DNA of 64,000 bases from FLUQ01 sp031551515 (lineage in GTDB: Bacteria > Desulfobacterota > Desulfovibrionia > Desulfovibrionales > Desulfovibrionaceae): positions 35,394-99,393 of the forward strand of contig JAVBNL010000023.1 in the NCBI GenBank assembly GCA_031551515.1. Reading direction: 5' to 3'. Both the position numbers and the translations under genes were made by a program. The notes under the pieces were generated by a model, which was not told the origin of the DNA, made no database searches, and saw only the letters and a program-made list of their open reading frames with translations. Below, piece after piece: positions 7,995 to 16,187 of the stretch; the first letter of the stretch is position 1, and every line of letters starts with the position of its first letter.

Positions 7995-8825
7995 TTATTT
8001 GACCGCCTTGAACTTTTTTACCGTGGCCGCGATGGCCTGTTCCGTGGGGATGCGTTCCATGCTCGACGCGCCGACAAAGCCGTCAATTTGGGGCAGATAC
8101 TTCAAGAATTTTTTGAAATCTTCCGGCGCGGCCAGCGGGCCGCCGTGGGCCAGCCAGAGGGCGTCCTTTTTCTTTTTGGCCCCCGCGGCCATGATCTTTT
8201 TGGTCAGGGCCGCACTGTCCTCAATGGACAGGGCCTTGGTCGTGCCCACCGCGCCGCCCACGGTCAGCCCCACGTGGGCCACGATGCAGTCGGCCCCGGC
8301 CTCGGCCATGCTCTTCGCCTCTTTTTCGTTGAACACGTAGACGATGGTGAAGATGTTCTTCTTGGCCGCCAGGCGCACCATTTCCACTTCTTTGTCATAG
8401 CCCAGGCCCGTCAGTTCCAACTGTTCGCGGAAGTTGCCGTCAACCAGGCCCATGGTGGGGAAGTTGTTGACGCCCGAAAACCCTTCGGTCATGACCTTGT
8501 CCAGATGTTTGCCGATGACGCGGGTGCCGTCCTGGGCAAAAACGCTGCACACCACGGGGATCTTTTTCACCACGGGCAGCACGTATTTGGTCCCCAGTTC
8601 AAGGGCGATTTCGTTGGCGTTGCCGAAAGCCAGCAGGCCGGAAAAACTGCCGTGCCCGTGCATGCGGTAATAGCCGGAGTTGAAGACCAGCAGCAGATCG
8701 CCTCCGCCGCTTTCAATGGATTTTGCCGACAGGCCCGAACCCGCGCCGCCCGCGATTATGTACTTGCCCGCTTTTCTGATCTTTTTTAAATTCGCCAGCA
8801 TTTCTGCCCGTGTATACTGCTGCAT
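7995..8825 (-). CDS. Phosphoenolpyruvate hydrolase-family TIM-barrel protein
   Basis: 276 residues matching the PEP hydrolase-like family (PF09370), which belongs to the PEP mutase/isocitrate lyase superfamily. Visible features are AGGAGSGLSAKSIESGGGDLLLVFNSG, GVNNFPTMGLVDG and IVAHVGLTVGGAVG, with a glycine-rich phosphate-binding style and a C-terminal QIDGFVGASSMERIPTE segment. These proteins usually sit beside a Tm-1-like/UPF0261 protein, as here. The reaction is not established; a C-C or P-C lyase acting on an imported compound is a reasonable guess. The ATG is preceded by GGAGAG. It lies between the Tm-1-like gene and the binding-protein gene, with short spacers, so it should be co-transcribed. 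Confidence 0.85.
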   Translation of the reverse strand: MQQYTRAEMLANLKKIRKAGKYIIAGGAGSGLSAKSIESGGGDLLLVFNSGYYRMHGHGSFSGLLAFGNANEIALELGTKYVLPVVKKIPVVCSVFAQDGTRVIGKHLDKVMTEGFSGVNNFPTMGLVDGNFREQLELTGLGYDKEVEMVRLAAKKNIFTIVYVFNEKEAKSMAEAGADCIVAHVGLTVGGAVGTTKALSIEDSAALTKKIMAAGAKKKKDALWLAHGGPLAAPEDFKKFLKYLPQIDGFVGASSMERIPTEQAIAATVKKFKAVK

Positions 8826-8864
8826 GACCCGTTCTCTCCTTTTCTTGGTACCGCGTTATTGCAT

Positions 8865-10109
8865 TCAGCGTTTGTTCATCATGGCAATGAGCAATTCCGC
8901 CGCGTCCTCGCCGAATCCTTCGTCGTACAGATGCCTGTCGTCTTCGATGACTTCGATGTTGGGCTGCCCGGCCAGCCCCGATTTCAGCGTTTCGAACAGG
9001 GCTTCGTTAGCCTCCGGCAGATAAAAGATCTCGCCCGGCCGGTCGATGGAGCTCAGCCCGCCCTTGGGCAAAAGCACTTTCACGGGCGATGCCGCCCCCT
9101 TCAGTTTGCGCACCAGAAATTCGCCTATGGCCGCGCATTCTTCGACATTGGTGCGCATGGTGGTCATGGTCGGGTTGTGAAAATTCAGGATTCTGCCCGT
9201 CTTGAACTTGTCCGGCAGGGCGGACATGGGCGGCAGAACCACGGTATCGGCCGCGCCGGGCACGATGACCTGCGGTACGCGCATGGTGACCGCCGCCTCC
9301 ATGCGGTCCGGCCCGGCGTCGTGCAGCCCGCCCACAAGGTGCGCGCCGATTTCCGCCAGGGTCATGTCCAGAACGCCCTGCACCATGCCGTCTCTGATGA
9401 AGCCTTCCATTGACCTGCCGCCCGCGCCGGAAGCGTGAAAGACCAGCGTTTCGAAACCCTTCTCTTCAAGGCGGACCCTGGCCCGCGTGACCCCGGCGGT
9501 CGTCGTGCCGTACATGGTCTGCGAGACGCGCCGGATGGAAGGATCTTCCATCCGGCGGCGGAAGTCCCCGAACTCGTTTCTGTACCAGGCAGCGCCCTGG
9601 GCCGCGTATGCCGCAAGGCGGCTGAAAACGGGTTCCGTGATGCCGTTGAGGCCCGCCACGTCGGCTATGGAGGGCAGCATGGCTATGTCGCTGTCTTGCA
9701 CGTACCAGCGCGTGTTGCCGGAAGCCAGCGTGCTGAGCATCAGTTTCGGCAGCCCGAAGGGCAGGGTGCGCATGGTCTGGGTGACGATCTGCGTGCCGCC
9801 GGCTCCGCCTATGCCGATGATGCAGTCCATCTTCCCGGCCTGGTACAGCCGGCGCACGTAAGCCTCAAGCAAGGCGGACACCGCCTCCACCGCTTCTCCG
9901 CGTTTCATGGCCCGTATGCTTTCCGCCGTGTGCGCGCCGCCCGCGCACAGATCGGCAAGCGTGACGTCGGCGGCCACGGGCGGGCTTTTGCCCACGCCCG
10001 CGTCTATGGTCAGGCAATGAACGCCTTGCGCGAGAATCTTCTGCTTGATGTACTCGGATTCGATCCCTTTGGTGTCATACGTGGCGACAAACACGACGGT
10101 CGGTTTCAT
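8865..10109 (-). CDS. Tm-1-like ATP-binding (UPF0261) protein
   Basis: 414 residues. The N-terminus (VVFVATYDTKGIESEYIKQKILAQG) and the GIGGAGGTQIVTQTMRTLPFGLPKLMLST segment are characteristic of the Tm-1-like/UPF0261 family. The prototype is the tomato Tm-1 resistance protein, whose N-terminal domain binds ATP. Bacterial members pair with PEP-hydrolase-like TIM-barrel proteins, and the plant protein is a fusion of both types, which supports physical or functional partnership with the next gene. The start overlaps the upstream permease stop as ATGA. The enzymatic role is unproven. Confidence 0.85.
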   Translation of the reverse strand: MKPTVVFVATYDTKGIESEYIKQKILAQGVHCLTIDAGVGKSPPVAADVTLADLCAGGAHTAESIRAMKRGEAVEAVSALLEAYVRRLYQAGKMDCIIGIGGAGGTQIVTQTMRTLPFGLPKLMLSTLASGNTRWYVQDSDIAMLPSIADVAGLNGITEPVFSRLAAYAAQGAAWYRNEFGDFRRRMEDPSIRRVSQTMYGTTTAGVTRARVRLEEKGFETLVFHASGAGGRSMEGFIRDGMVQGVLDMTLAEIGAHLVGGLHDAGPDRMEAAVTMRVPQVIVPGAADTVVLPPMSALPDKFKTGRILNFHNPTMTTMRTNVEECAAIGEFLVRKLKGAASPVKVLLPKGGLSSIDRPGEIFYLPEANEALFETLKSGLAGQPNIEVIEDDRHLYDEGFGEDAAELLIAMMNKR

Positions 10110-11173
10110 GCTCCGCCCTCCGCGGCTGTTTCATGGCTGTCCGAAGAGACACGCTCATCCAGTTCGTTTCTGAGTTCCATATTCCACTTGATCAGCAACT
10201 GGTTGAAGGCCACCGCGAAAATAATCAGAGCGCCCATGACCAGAGTTTGCAATTCCGAAGGCACGCTGAGGCTGTTCATGCCGTTATAGATGGCGGCCAC
10301 GATGATGGAACCGCACAGCACGCCCCAAATGTTGCCGAAGCCGCCGCTCATGGCGATGCCCCCGATCAGGGCCACGGTGATGGCCTCAAAGGGCGCGTGC
10401 ACCGCCATGCCCGGCTCGAATGAATTGAGCCGCGCGCCGTACAGCAGCCCGGCGAAAGCCGAAATACCGGTGCTGATCACGTACACCCAGATGATGATCC
10501 TGTCTGTGGGTATGCCCGAGAATTTGGCCGCCACGGGGTTCGCCCCCGTGAAATAGATTTTGCGGCCGAAATTGGTGCGCGTCAGCATAAAGGCCGTGGC
10601 CGCCAGCATCAGCAGGGTTATCACCATGGGCACGGTCAGGGTGAAGCCGCCGACGCGGGTGATGACGCCGGTGCCGAACCAGCGGAAATCGGGGTTGAGG
10701 TTGTAAATGACCCGTTTGCCCAGCGCCAGCCAGGCCAGGCCCCGGCAGGCGTACATGGTGGCGAAGGTGGCGATGAAGGGCGGCATTTTCAGTTTGGTGA
10801 TCAAGAGGCCGTTGACCAGGCCGATCAGCATGCCCGCGCCCACGATGATGAGCATGGGTATGAGATAGTGCACGTCGGGGTTTGCGCCCACCAGCATTCT
10901 GCCCCACATGACCGTGGTAAAGGCCATAACCGACCCGATGGCCAGGTTCAGGCCGCCCGTCAAAATGGCCAGCGCCTGGCCTATGCCGATGATGGTCAGA
11001 AAGCAGGCCTGGTTGATCATCACCGACAGGTTGGACATGCTCAGATAGCTGCCGCCTTGCAGCATGTTGGCGATTTCGAAAAAAGCCAGCACGCCGATCA
11101 GGATGAACAGCGAAGACAGATCCGTAAGGCTTTTCAGCGCCCTTTTGCGCGCGACGTTCGGTTGTCCGGACAT
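10106..11173 (-). CDS. Ribose-type ABC transporter permease (RbsC family), copy 1
   Basis: 355 residues with eight or more hydrophobic helices. BPD_transp_2 features are present: GGLNLAIGSVMAFT, the LKMPPFIATFATMYACRGLAWL stretch and ITVALIGGIAMSGGFGNIWGVLCGSIIV near the C-terminus, the loop that contacts the ATPase. It pairs with the second permease encoded 12 bases upstream, and the two probably form a heterodimeric channel. The gene overlaps the Tm-1-like gene by four bases. Confidence 0.9.
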   Translation of the reverse strand: MSGQPNVARKRALKSLTDLSSLFILIGVLAFFEIANMLQGGSYLSMSNLSVMINQACFLTIIGIGQALAILTGGLNLAIGSVMAFTTVMWGRMLVGANPDVHYLIPMLIIVGAGMLIGLVNGLLITKLKMPPFIATFATMYACRGLAWLALGKRVIYNLNPDFRWFGTGVITRVGGFTLTVPMVITLLMLAATAFMLTRTNFGRKIYFTGANPVAAKFSGIPTDRIIIWVYVISTGISAFAGLLYGARLNSFEPGMAVHAPFEAITVALIGGIAMSGGFGNIWGVLCGSIIVAAIYNGMNSLSVPSELQTLVMGALIIFAVAFNQLLIKWNMELRNELDERVSSDSHETAAEGGA

Positions 11174-11185
11174 GACGGCGCCTCC

Positions 11186-12208
11186 TTACGCTTTTCCCAA
11201 AAGTTTTTTCTCGTGCCGCGCGGCCAGTTCGTTCAGAATCATGCCTACGACCAGCACCGCGCCAATGACCACCATGGTCGCCGAGGTGTCGATGCCTTTC
11301 AGCGACAAGGCGCTACGCACCGTATACAAGGTCAGCGCGCCGAAAATCGCGCCGTACAGGCTGCCTTTGCCGCCCTCAAGGGCGTTGCCGCCCAGCACCG
11401 CGGCCACCACGGCCTGAAACTCCAGCCATTCACCGGATGTGGGCTGCATGCTGTTGGTGCGGATCAACACCAAGAGCGACGCCAAAGACGCCAGCATGCC
11501 CGAAAGCACATACAGCAGCACGGTCCAGGTGCGCGTGGCTATGCCGCACAGGCGGGCCGTTTCCTCATTTTCGCCGATGGCGTAGGTATACGCGCCCAGC
11601 ACCGTGCGCTTGAACATGAAGATGACGACGCCCACCGCCACCGCGGTCAGCAGCACCAAAAAAGGCACGTAAAAAATGGTGCTTGCCTCCGTTCCGAACT
11701 GGATGCGAATGACGTTGCCGCCCAAAAAATCCAGAATGGCGCTGTGGCTGCCCTCTTCCCAATAGATGGTCCGTTTGCCGGACAGCGTGTTGGCGATGCT
11801 CTGAGCGATGCCCATGGACCCGAATGTGGCGATGAAAGGCGGCACCTTCATGCGGGTTACGAACAACCCGTTCAGCAGCCCGAAGAGCGCCCCGCTCACC
11901 ACGCCGATCAAAATGGCCGCGAAAACGTGCAGGCCGCTGCGCAGGCAGAGCGCCATGACCACCCCGCACATGGACAGCACGCCGCCCATGGAAAGGTCGA
12001 TGCCGCCCGAAATGATCACCAGCGACATGGCGATGCTGAGGATGATGAGAATGCACGCCTGCAGCAGCAGAGTGGAAAGGTTGCCGGGCGAAAAGAAGCG
12101 CGGCACCCATACGGAGGCCAGGATAAACACCAGCAGAAAAGCGAACACCGAATTGGGCAGGCTGGAAAGCCAGGTCCGGCCTTCCCCTGTTTTTTTCACG
12201 GCACTCAT
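11186..12208 (-). CDS. Ribose-type ABC transporter permease (RbsC family), copy 2
   Basis: 340 residues, same family as its downstream neighbour. SGGIDLSMGGVLSMCGVV and MKVPPFIATFGSMGIAQSIA correspond to the substrate-path helices. The GGNALEGGKGSLYGAIFGALTL loop corresponds to the ATPase contact region. Having two distinct permeases suggests a heterodimer, more common among autoinducer, erythritol or branched-substrate members than in the ribose system itself. Its start overlaps the stop of the ATPase gene by four bases. Confidence 0.9.
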   Translation of the reverse strand: MSAVKKTGEGRTWLSSLPNSVFAFLLVFILASVWVPRFFSPGNLSTLLLQACILIILSIAMSLVIISGGIDLSMGGVLSMCGVVMALCLRSGLHVFAAILIGVVSGALFGLLNGLFVTRMKVPPFIATFGSMGIAQSIANTLSGKRTIYWEEGSHSAILDFLGGNVIRIQFGTEASTIFYVPFLVLLTAVAVGVVIFMFKRTVLGAYTYAIGENEETARLCGIATRTWTVLLYVLSGMLASLASLLVLIRTNSMQPTSGEWLEFQAVVAAVLGGNALEGGKGSLYGAIFGALTLYTVRSALSLKGIDTSATMVVIGAVLVVGMILNELAARHEKKLLGKA

Positions 12209-13722
12209 GCTGCGCCTCCTTCTTCCTCCGCCGTTTCCGGGTGGGAAAACGCCAGTTGAATGATCTTCATCTGGTCCGCCTCTTCCCTGGCCAGTTCGCC
12301 CGCGATGCGCCCCTGGGCCATGACATAGATTCTGTCGCTCATGCCCAGCACCTCGGGCAGTTCGGAAGAGATCATGAGAATGCCCGCGCCCCGGCCCACC
12401 AGCTCATCCATCAGGCTGTAAATGCTGGTTTTGGAACCCACGTCGATGCCCCGCGTGGGTTCGTCGAAAATGAAGGTATGGGCTCGGGTCACAAGCCATT
12501 TGGCCAGCACCACTTTCTGCTGGGTGCCGCCGCTGAGATAGTTCGTCAGCTTTTCGATGGTGGGGGTGCTGATTTCCAATGTGTCCACATAACGCTGCAC
12601 CGTGGCCCGTTCTTTGCGCCGCCCGATCACGCCGCCGGGGTTGAGCAGGCCCAGAGCGGAAATAACCGCGTTTTCACGTATGGGCAGCGACAGGGCCAGC
12701 CCCTCCCGCTTGCGGTTTTCCGGCAGAAAGGCGACGCCCGCAGTGCTCATGCGCTGCGGGTTCCCCTTGGGCATCTTCTCGCCTTTTACGAAAACCTCGC
12801 CTTGGTCATAAGAGTCTATGCCGTAGGCGGCTTTGGCCACTTCGCTGCGGCCCGCCCCCACAAGGCCCGCCAGGCCCACTATTTCGCCCGCCCGGACCTC
12901 TATATCAATGCTTTTGAAGCGCTCGCCGCTCAGCTTTTTGATCGCCAGCACCACCTCGCCTTTTTCGGGGTAGCTTCGCGCATAGACCTTGTCGATCTTG
13001 CGGCCGGCGATGCCCTCGACGATCTGGTCCATGGTGCTGTCCGCTATATTCGCGGTGGTGATCTTTTTGCCGTCGCGCATGATGGTGACCCGGTCGCCTA
13101 TTGCAAAAATCTCTTCCAGCCGGTGCGAGATGTAGAACATGCCCACGCCTTTTTCCTTCAGCGCGGCGATAATGCGGAAAAGCTCGTCTATCTCGGTGTT
13201 GGTCAGCGAACTTGTGGGCTCGTCAAAGACGATGATTTTCGCGTTTTTGGACAGGGCCTTGGTAATCTCGATCATTTGCTGGTTGGCGATGGAGAGGTTC
13301 TTGACCAGCGTGCGGGGCGAAACCTTCACCCCAATGGAGGCCAGAAGCTCTTCCGTCCGCTCTTCCATGGCCTTGCGGTTCAAGAAAAGCCCCTGTCTGA
13401 TCTCGTGCCCCAGAAACATGTTGTCCGCCACGGAAAGCTCGGGAACGATGGTCAGTTCCTGATAAATCATGGCCACGCCGAGCTGTTCGGAAAGCTGCGG
13501 GTTGTTGTTCACGATGGGTTTGCCGTCAAGCAGCATCGTGCCGCCGTCGGCCGTGTACGCGCCGGAAAGAAGCTTCATCAGGGTGGATTTGCCCGCCCCG
13601 TTCTCGCCGACAATGACGTGGACTTCGCCGGCGTTCAGGTCCACGGACACGTCGTCCAGGGCTTTCACGCCGGGAAAGTTTTTGGATACGTTCTGAAACT
13701 CCAAGAGCTTGGCCATCGGCAT
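12205..13722 (-). CDS. Ribose/galactoside-type ABC transporter ATPase with tandem nucleotide-binding domains
   Basis: 505 residues with two ABC domains. The first has Walker A GENGAGKST (near residue 40), a degenerate signature (LSIANQQM) and Walker B IIVFDEPTSSL. The second has a degenerate Walker A (GLVGAGRSEV), a canonical signature LSGGTQQKV and Walker B FIFDEPTRGID. This asymmetry is normal for RbsA/MglA proteins. It is the first transport gene of the operon, 67 bases after the GntR regulator stop. Two in-frame ATGs six bases apart could start translation; AGGGG lies just upstream of both. Confidence 0.93.
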   Translation of the reverse strand: MPMAKLLEFQNVSKNFPGVKALDDVSVDLNAGEVHVIVGENGAGKSTLMKLLSGAYTADGGTMLLDGKPIVNNNPQLSEQLGVAMIYQELTIVPELSVADNMFLGHEIRQGLFLNRKAMEERTEELLASIGVKVSPRTLVKNLSIANQQMIEITKALSKNAKIIVFDEPTSSLTNTEIDELFRIIAALKEKGVGMFYISHRLEEIFAIGDRVTIMRDGKKITTANIADSTMDQIVEGIAGRKIDKVYARSYPEKGEVVLAIKKLSGERFKSIDIEVRAGEIVGLAGLVGAGRSEVAKAAYGIDSYDQGEVFVKGEKMPKGNPQRMSTAGVAFLPENRKREGLALSLPIRENAVISALGLLNPGGVIGRRKERATVQRYVDTLEISTPTIEKLTNYLSGGTQQKVVLAKWLVTRAHTFIFDEPTRGIDVGSKTSIYSLMDELVGRGAGILMISSELPEVLGMSDRIYVMAQGRIAGELAREEADQMKIIQLAFSHPETAEEEGGAA

Positions 13723-13789
13723 TCACCCCTTTACGCTGGATGTAAAAACCGCAACCTTGAATCTTGATAGCCGCCCCGGCACGTGCCGG

Positions 13790-14512
13790 CTATGCGACGG
13801 CGTTTTCGTCGGGCTGGGATTTCGGCTTTTTAGCCGCGTCGATCCGCACTTTGCACAGAACGTCCGTCAAATGCGCGGTCATGGCAGCGCGTGCCTCCCC
13901 CGAGTCACGTTGCCGGATCGCTTCGAATATCTGATGGTGGAACTCGTTGCTGCGCATGTTGCCGTGCACCCGCACGAAACTGCGCAACCACACGGTATAC
14001 AGGGCTTTCAACATTTCTATGGACCGGTAAATGATGCTGTTGCCGGAGGCTTTGGCTATGGCCAGATGAAAATCCATGTCGTACAGAGCAAAACGCTCTT
14101 TATCCTCCATATGGCGCCGTGACAAAACCAGTGCGCGGTCCATGCATTCCAGATCTTCGTCCGTGGCCTTCATGGCGGCCAGGGCGGCGCCCTGCGACTC
14201 CACGCCGATGCGGAACTCCGTCAGCGTTTCCAGGTTGGAATGCGCCTCAAGAAGAATGGGAAGCTGCAGATTGGTGAAGACGTCGACATTGATGTCTTTG
14301 AGAAAATAGCCTTCGCCGTGCCGCACCTCAAGAATGCCCAGGGCGTTGAGGCGGTTCAGCGCGGTGCGCACCGTGTTGCGGCTGACGCCGATGGAAATGA
14401 CCAGCTCGTTTTCCGAAGGGATTTTGGTCCCCGGTTCGTAGCCTTGGGCGGCGATGATCGCCAGGATGTGATTGAAGGTCTCGTTGGCCAGGTTGATCTT
14501 TTCTATGGACAT
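13790..14512 (-). CDS. GntR-family (FCD domain) transcriptional regulator
   Basis: 240 residues. An N-terminal winged helix is visible (GTKIPSENELVISIGVSRNTVRTALNRL, then the wing GILEVRHGEGYFL), followed by an all-helical FCD ligand-binding domain. In that domain, histidines such as those in MDFHLAIAKASGN and HHQIF correspond to the metal/carboxylate pocket of FadR-group regulators. The ATG at 14512 follows GGAGG by six bases; a GTG 36 bases earlier is rejected. It is the first gene of the ABC operon and probably a ligand-released repressor. A perfect palindrome at 14547-14561 just upstream is its likely operator. The ligand is probably the transported compound or a product of it. Confidence 0.88.
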   Translation of the reverse strand: MSIEKINLANETFNHILAIIAAQGYEPGTKIPSENELVISIGVSRNTVRTALNRLNALGILEVRHGEGYFLKDINVDVFTNLQLPILLEAHSNLETLTEFRIGVESQGAALAAMKATDEDLECMDRALVLSRRHMEDKERFALYDMDFHLAIAKASGNSIIYRSIEMLKALYTVWLRSFVRVHGNMRSNEFHHQIFEAIRQRDSGEARAAMTAHLTDVLCKVRIDAAKKPKSQPDENAVA

Positions 14513-14546
14513 CAAGGCCTCCTGGTCTCGTGGGAGGTGACATATC

Positions 14547-14561
14547 ACTTGTGCTACAAGT
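14547..14561. promoter_or_regulatory. Candidate GntR operator, perfect palindrome
   Basis: ACTTGTGCTACAAGT is a perfect palindrome with six-base arms and a three-base centre. It lies 35 bases upstream of the GntR start and between the divergent regulator/ABC operon and nudC. Size and form fit GntR-type dimer binding, suggesting autoregulation of the operon. Binding is inferred. Confidence 0.5.
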
Positions 14562-14695
14562 TTAACTTACCGATAACGCCCCCCTCTGTCAAGATGGCTG
14601 CCCCCCCCCTTGCCACGCCGCACCACATTCACTACATTGCCCACCGTAAAGCATTTTCGCTTTGCAATGCTGTTTCGCTGTGCAGAGGAAACGTC

Positions 14696-15463
14696 ATGCG
14701 ACCGGAAACATTGTGGTTTGTTTTTTACGGATCGTCCTTGCTGCTGCGGCGCGGCGCGGGCGACACAAGCGCTTTGCCGCGTGGGGATGCGCCGCCCCAG
14801 CCCCCGGCGGGCGCGCTGCACCCCTTGGGCACGCATCAGGGCTTGCCATGCGTGGGCTATGTCACGGCGCACGCGCCGGACCCCAAAGAATGGGCCGCGC
14901 CCGACCTGCGCGCGGCTTACGGCATCCTCGGCCTTGAGCTGCACCCTTTGGCCAACAAGGCGTATGAGCTTATTTACTGGGACGGGCAGACGCAATACTG
15001 CTCGGTCTGCGGCGCGGCCACACAGCCGGCCACCGCCATTTCCAAAACCTGCACCGGCTGCGGCCGCGAGATTTTTCCCGTCCTCACCCCGGCGGTGCTG
15101 ATTCTGGTGCGCAAGGAAAAGAGCATTCTGCTGGCCCACGCCCGCACCTTCAAAGGTCCGTTTTACAGTATTCTGGCGGGCTTTCTCGAACCCGGCGAAA
15201 CGCTGGAAGAATGCGCCCGCCGCGAAGTGCTGGAAGAAACGAACATCAACGTCGGCAACGTGCGCTATTTCGGTTCGCAGGCCTGGCCCTTTCCCAGCAA
15301 CCTGATGGTCGGATTCGTCGCTGACTATGAAAGCGGCGAGCTGAAATTGCAGGAGAGCGAGCTTGAATCCGGCGCGTTCTACACCAGGGACAAACTGCCG
15401 GAACTGCCGCGCCCCTACAGCCTTTCGCGCCGCATGATCGACTGGTGGATAGAAAAAGGCTGA
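14696..15463 (+). CDS. nudC: NADH pyrophosphatase, Nudix family
   Basis: 255 residues. A zinc ribbon with four cysteines (CSVCG...CTGCG) precedes the Nudix domain. The Nudix box is intact: GFLEPGETLEECARREVLEE matches GX5EX7REUXEEXGU up to its end. The following SQAWPFPSNLMVGF segment is the NudC-specific SQPWPFPxS-type motif. NudC hydrolyses NAD(H) to NMN(H) and AMP and can remove NAD caps from RNA. The ATG at 14696 has GAGGAA five bases upstream; the frame is open further upstream but lacks a site. A strong terminator follows, shared with the convergent methyltransferase gene. Confidence 0.92.
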   Translation: MRPETLWFVFYGSSLLLRRGAGDTSALPRGDAPPQPPAGALHPLGTHQGLPCVGYVTAHAPDPKEWAAPDLRAAYGILGLELHPLANKAYELIYWDGQTQYCSVCGAATQPATAISKTCTGCGREIFPVLTPAVLILVRKEKSILLAHARTFKGPFYSILAGFLEPGETLEECARREVLEETNINVGNVRYFGSQAWPFPSNLMVGFVADYESGELKLQESELESGAFYTRDKLPELPRPYSLSRRMIDWWIEKG

Positions 15464-15475
15464 GGCTTTCACGCA

Positions 15476-15513
15476 AACGAGAAAAGCCCGCCGCATGGCG
15501 GGCTTTTCTCGTT
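15476..15513. terminator. Bidirectional intrinsic terminator
   Basis: 17-base perfect arms around a GCAT loop. A-rich and T-rich stem ends (GAAAAGCCCGCC/GGCGGGCTTTTC) give U-rich RNA in both directions. It lies between the convergent nudC and methyltransferase genes. Confidence 0.9.
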
Positions 15514-15529
15514 ATAATACGCCGTTTTT

Positions 15530-16135
15530 TCAGGATTTAGTCAAACGTATGAAACTCCAGCTGACGTCGCCGCGCCCGCGCAAATCGCCGCGCACGACCC
15601 GCTCGACCAGCGAGAGGCCGCATCGTTTCGCAAGATCCGCCGTCTCTTCCGGCGTGATGTCGAACATACGCCGCCCTTCCGGCACGGGACCGTGCCGGAG
15701 CGAAAGCAACAGCCCTCCGCCATCGGCCAGCAGGCCCGCCACACGGCGCATGGAAGACGCGCGCTCATCTTCCGTCAGGTGCATCCACACGGCCTGAATC
15801 AAGATGAAGTCATAGGGCCCGGCGTATGGGCCCCGCAACGCCGTCAAATCGGGCAGCGCGTCATCCACCCAATCCACGGATACGTCGCTGTGCAATGCCC
15901 TTCCCGCGTCCCGCATGGCGTCCGTGGGTTCCACGGCCACCACCGCATGCCCGCGTTTGGCCAGCGCCGCAGCATCACGGCCGCTGCCCGCGCCGACATC
16001 CAGCACCCGGCAGGGGGATGCGGGGAAAAGGCGCAGAAGGGTTCCGAACATCTCTTCAAAAGGGATGCTTTCGTACTGTTTCACCAGTTTGGCCGCGTCG
16101 CGGTCATACCCCGCCGCTGAAGGACAAAACACCAT
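15530..16135 (-). CDS. Class I SAM-dependent methyltransferase
   Basis: 201 residues with the Rossmann methyltransferase core. Motif I is VLDVGAGSGRDAAALA, the acidic end of strand 2 is VAVEPTDAM, and the motif IV/post region is FILIQAVWMHLTEDE with LADGGGLLLSLRHG. The ATG at 16135 is chosen because GGAGG lies just upstream; a start 21 bases earlier has no such site. The closest general type is Methyltransf_11/25. The substrate cannot be inferred, and the neighbours (nudC convergent, aconitase X operon ending upstream) give no help. Confidence 0.85.
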   Translation of the reverse strand: MVFCPSAAGYDRDAAKLVKQYESIPFEEMFGTLLRLFPASPCRVLDVGAGSGRDAAALAKRGHAVVAVEPTDAMRDAGRALHSDVSVDWVDDALPDLTALRGPYAGPYDFILIQAVWMHLTEDERASSMRRVAGLLADGGGLLLSLRHGPVPEGRRMFDITPEETADLAKRCGLSLVERVVRGDLRGRGDVSWSFIRLTKS

Positions 16136-16187
16136 TTGACCCTCCGTGTCTCGCACCCGTTTGGAGCCGCCGTTTCTTTCGCGGGCC

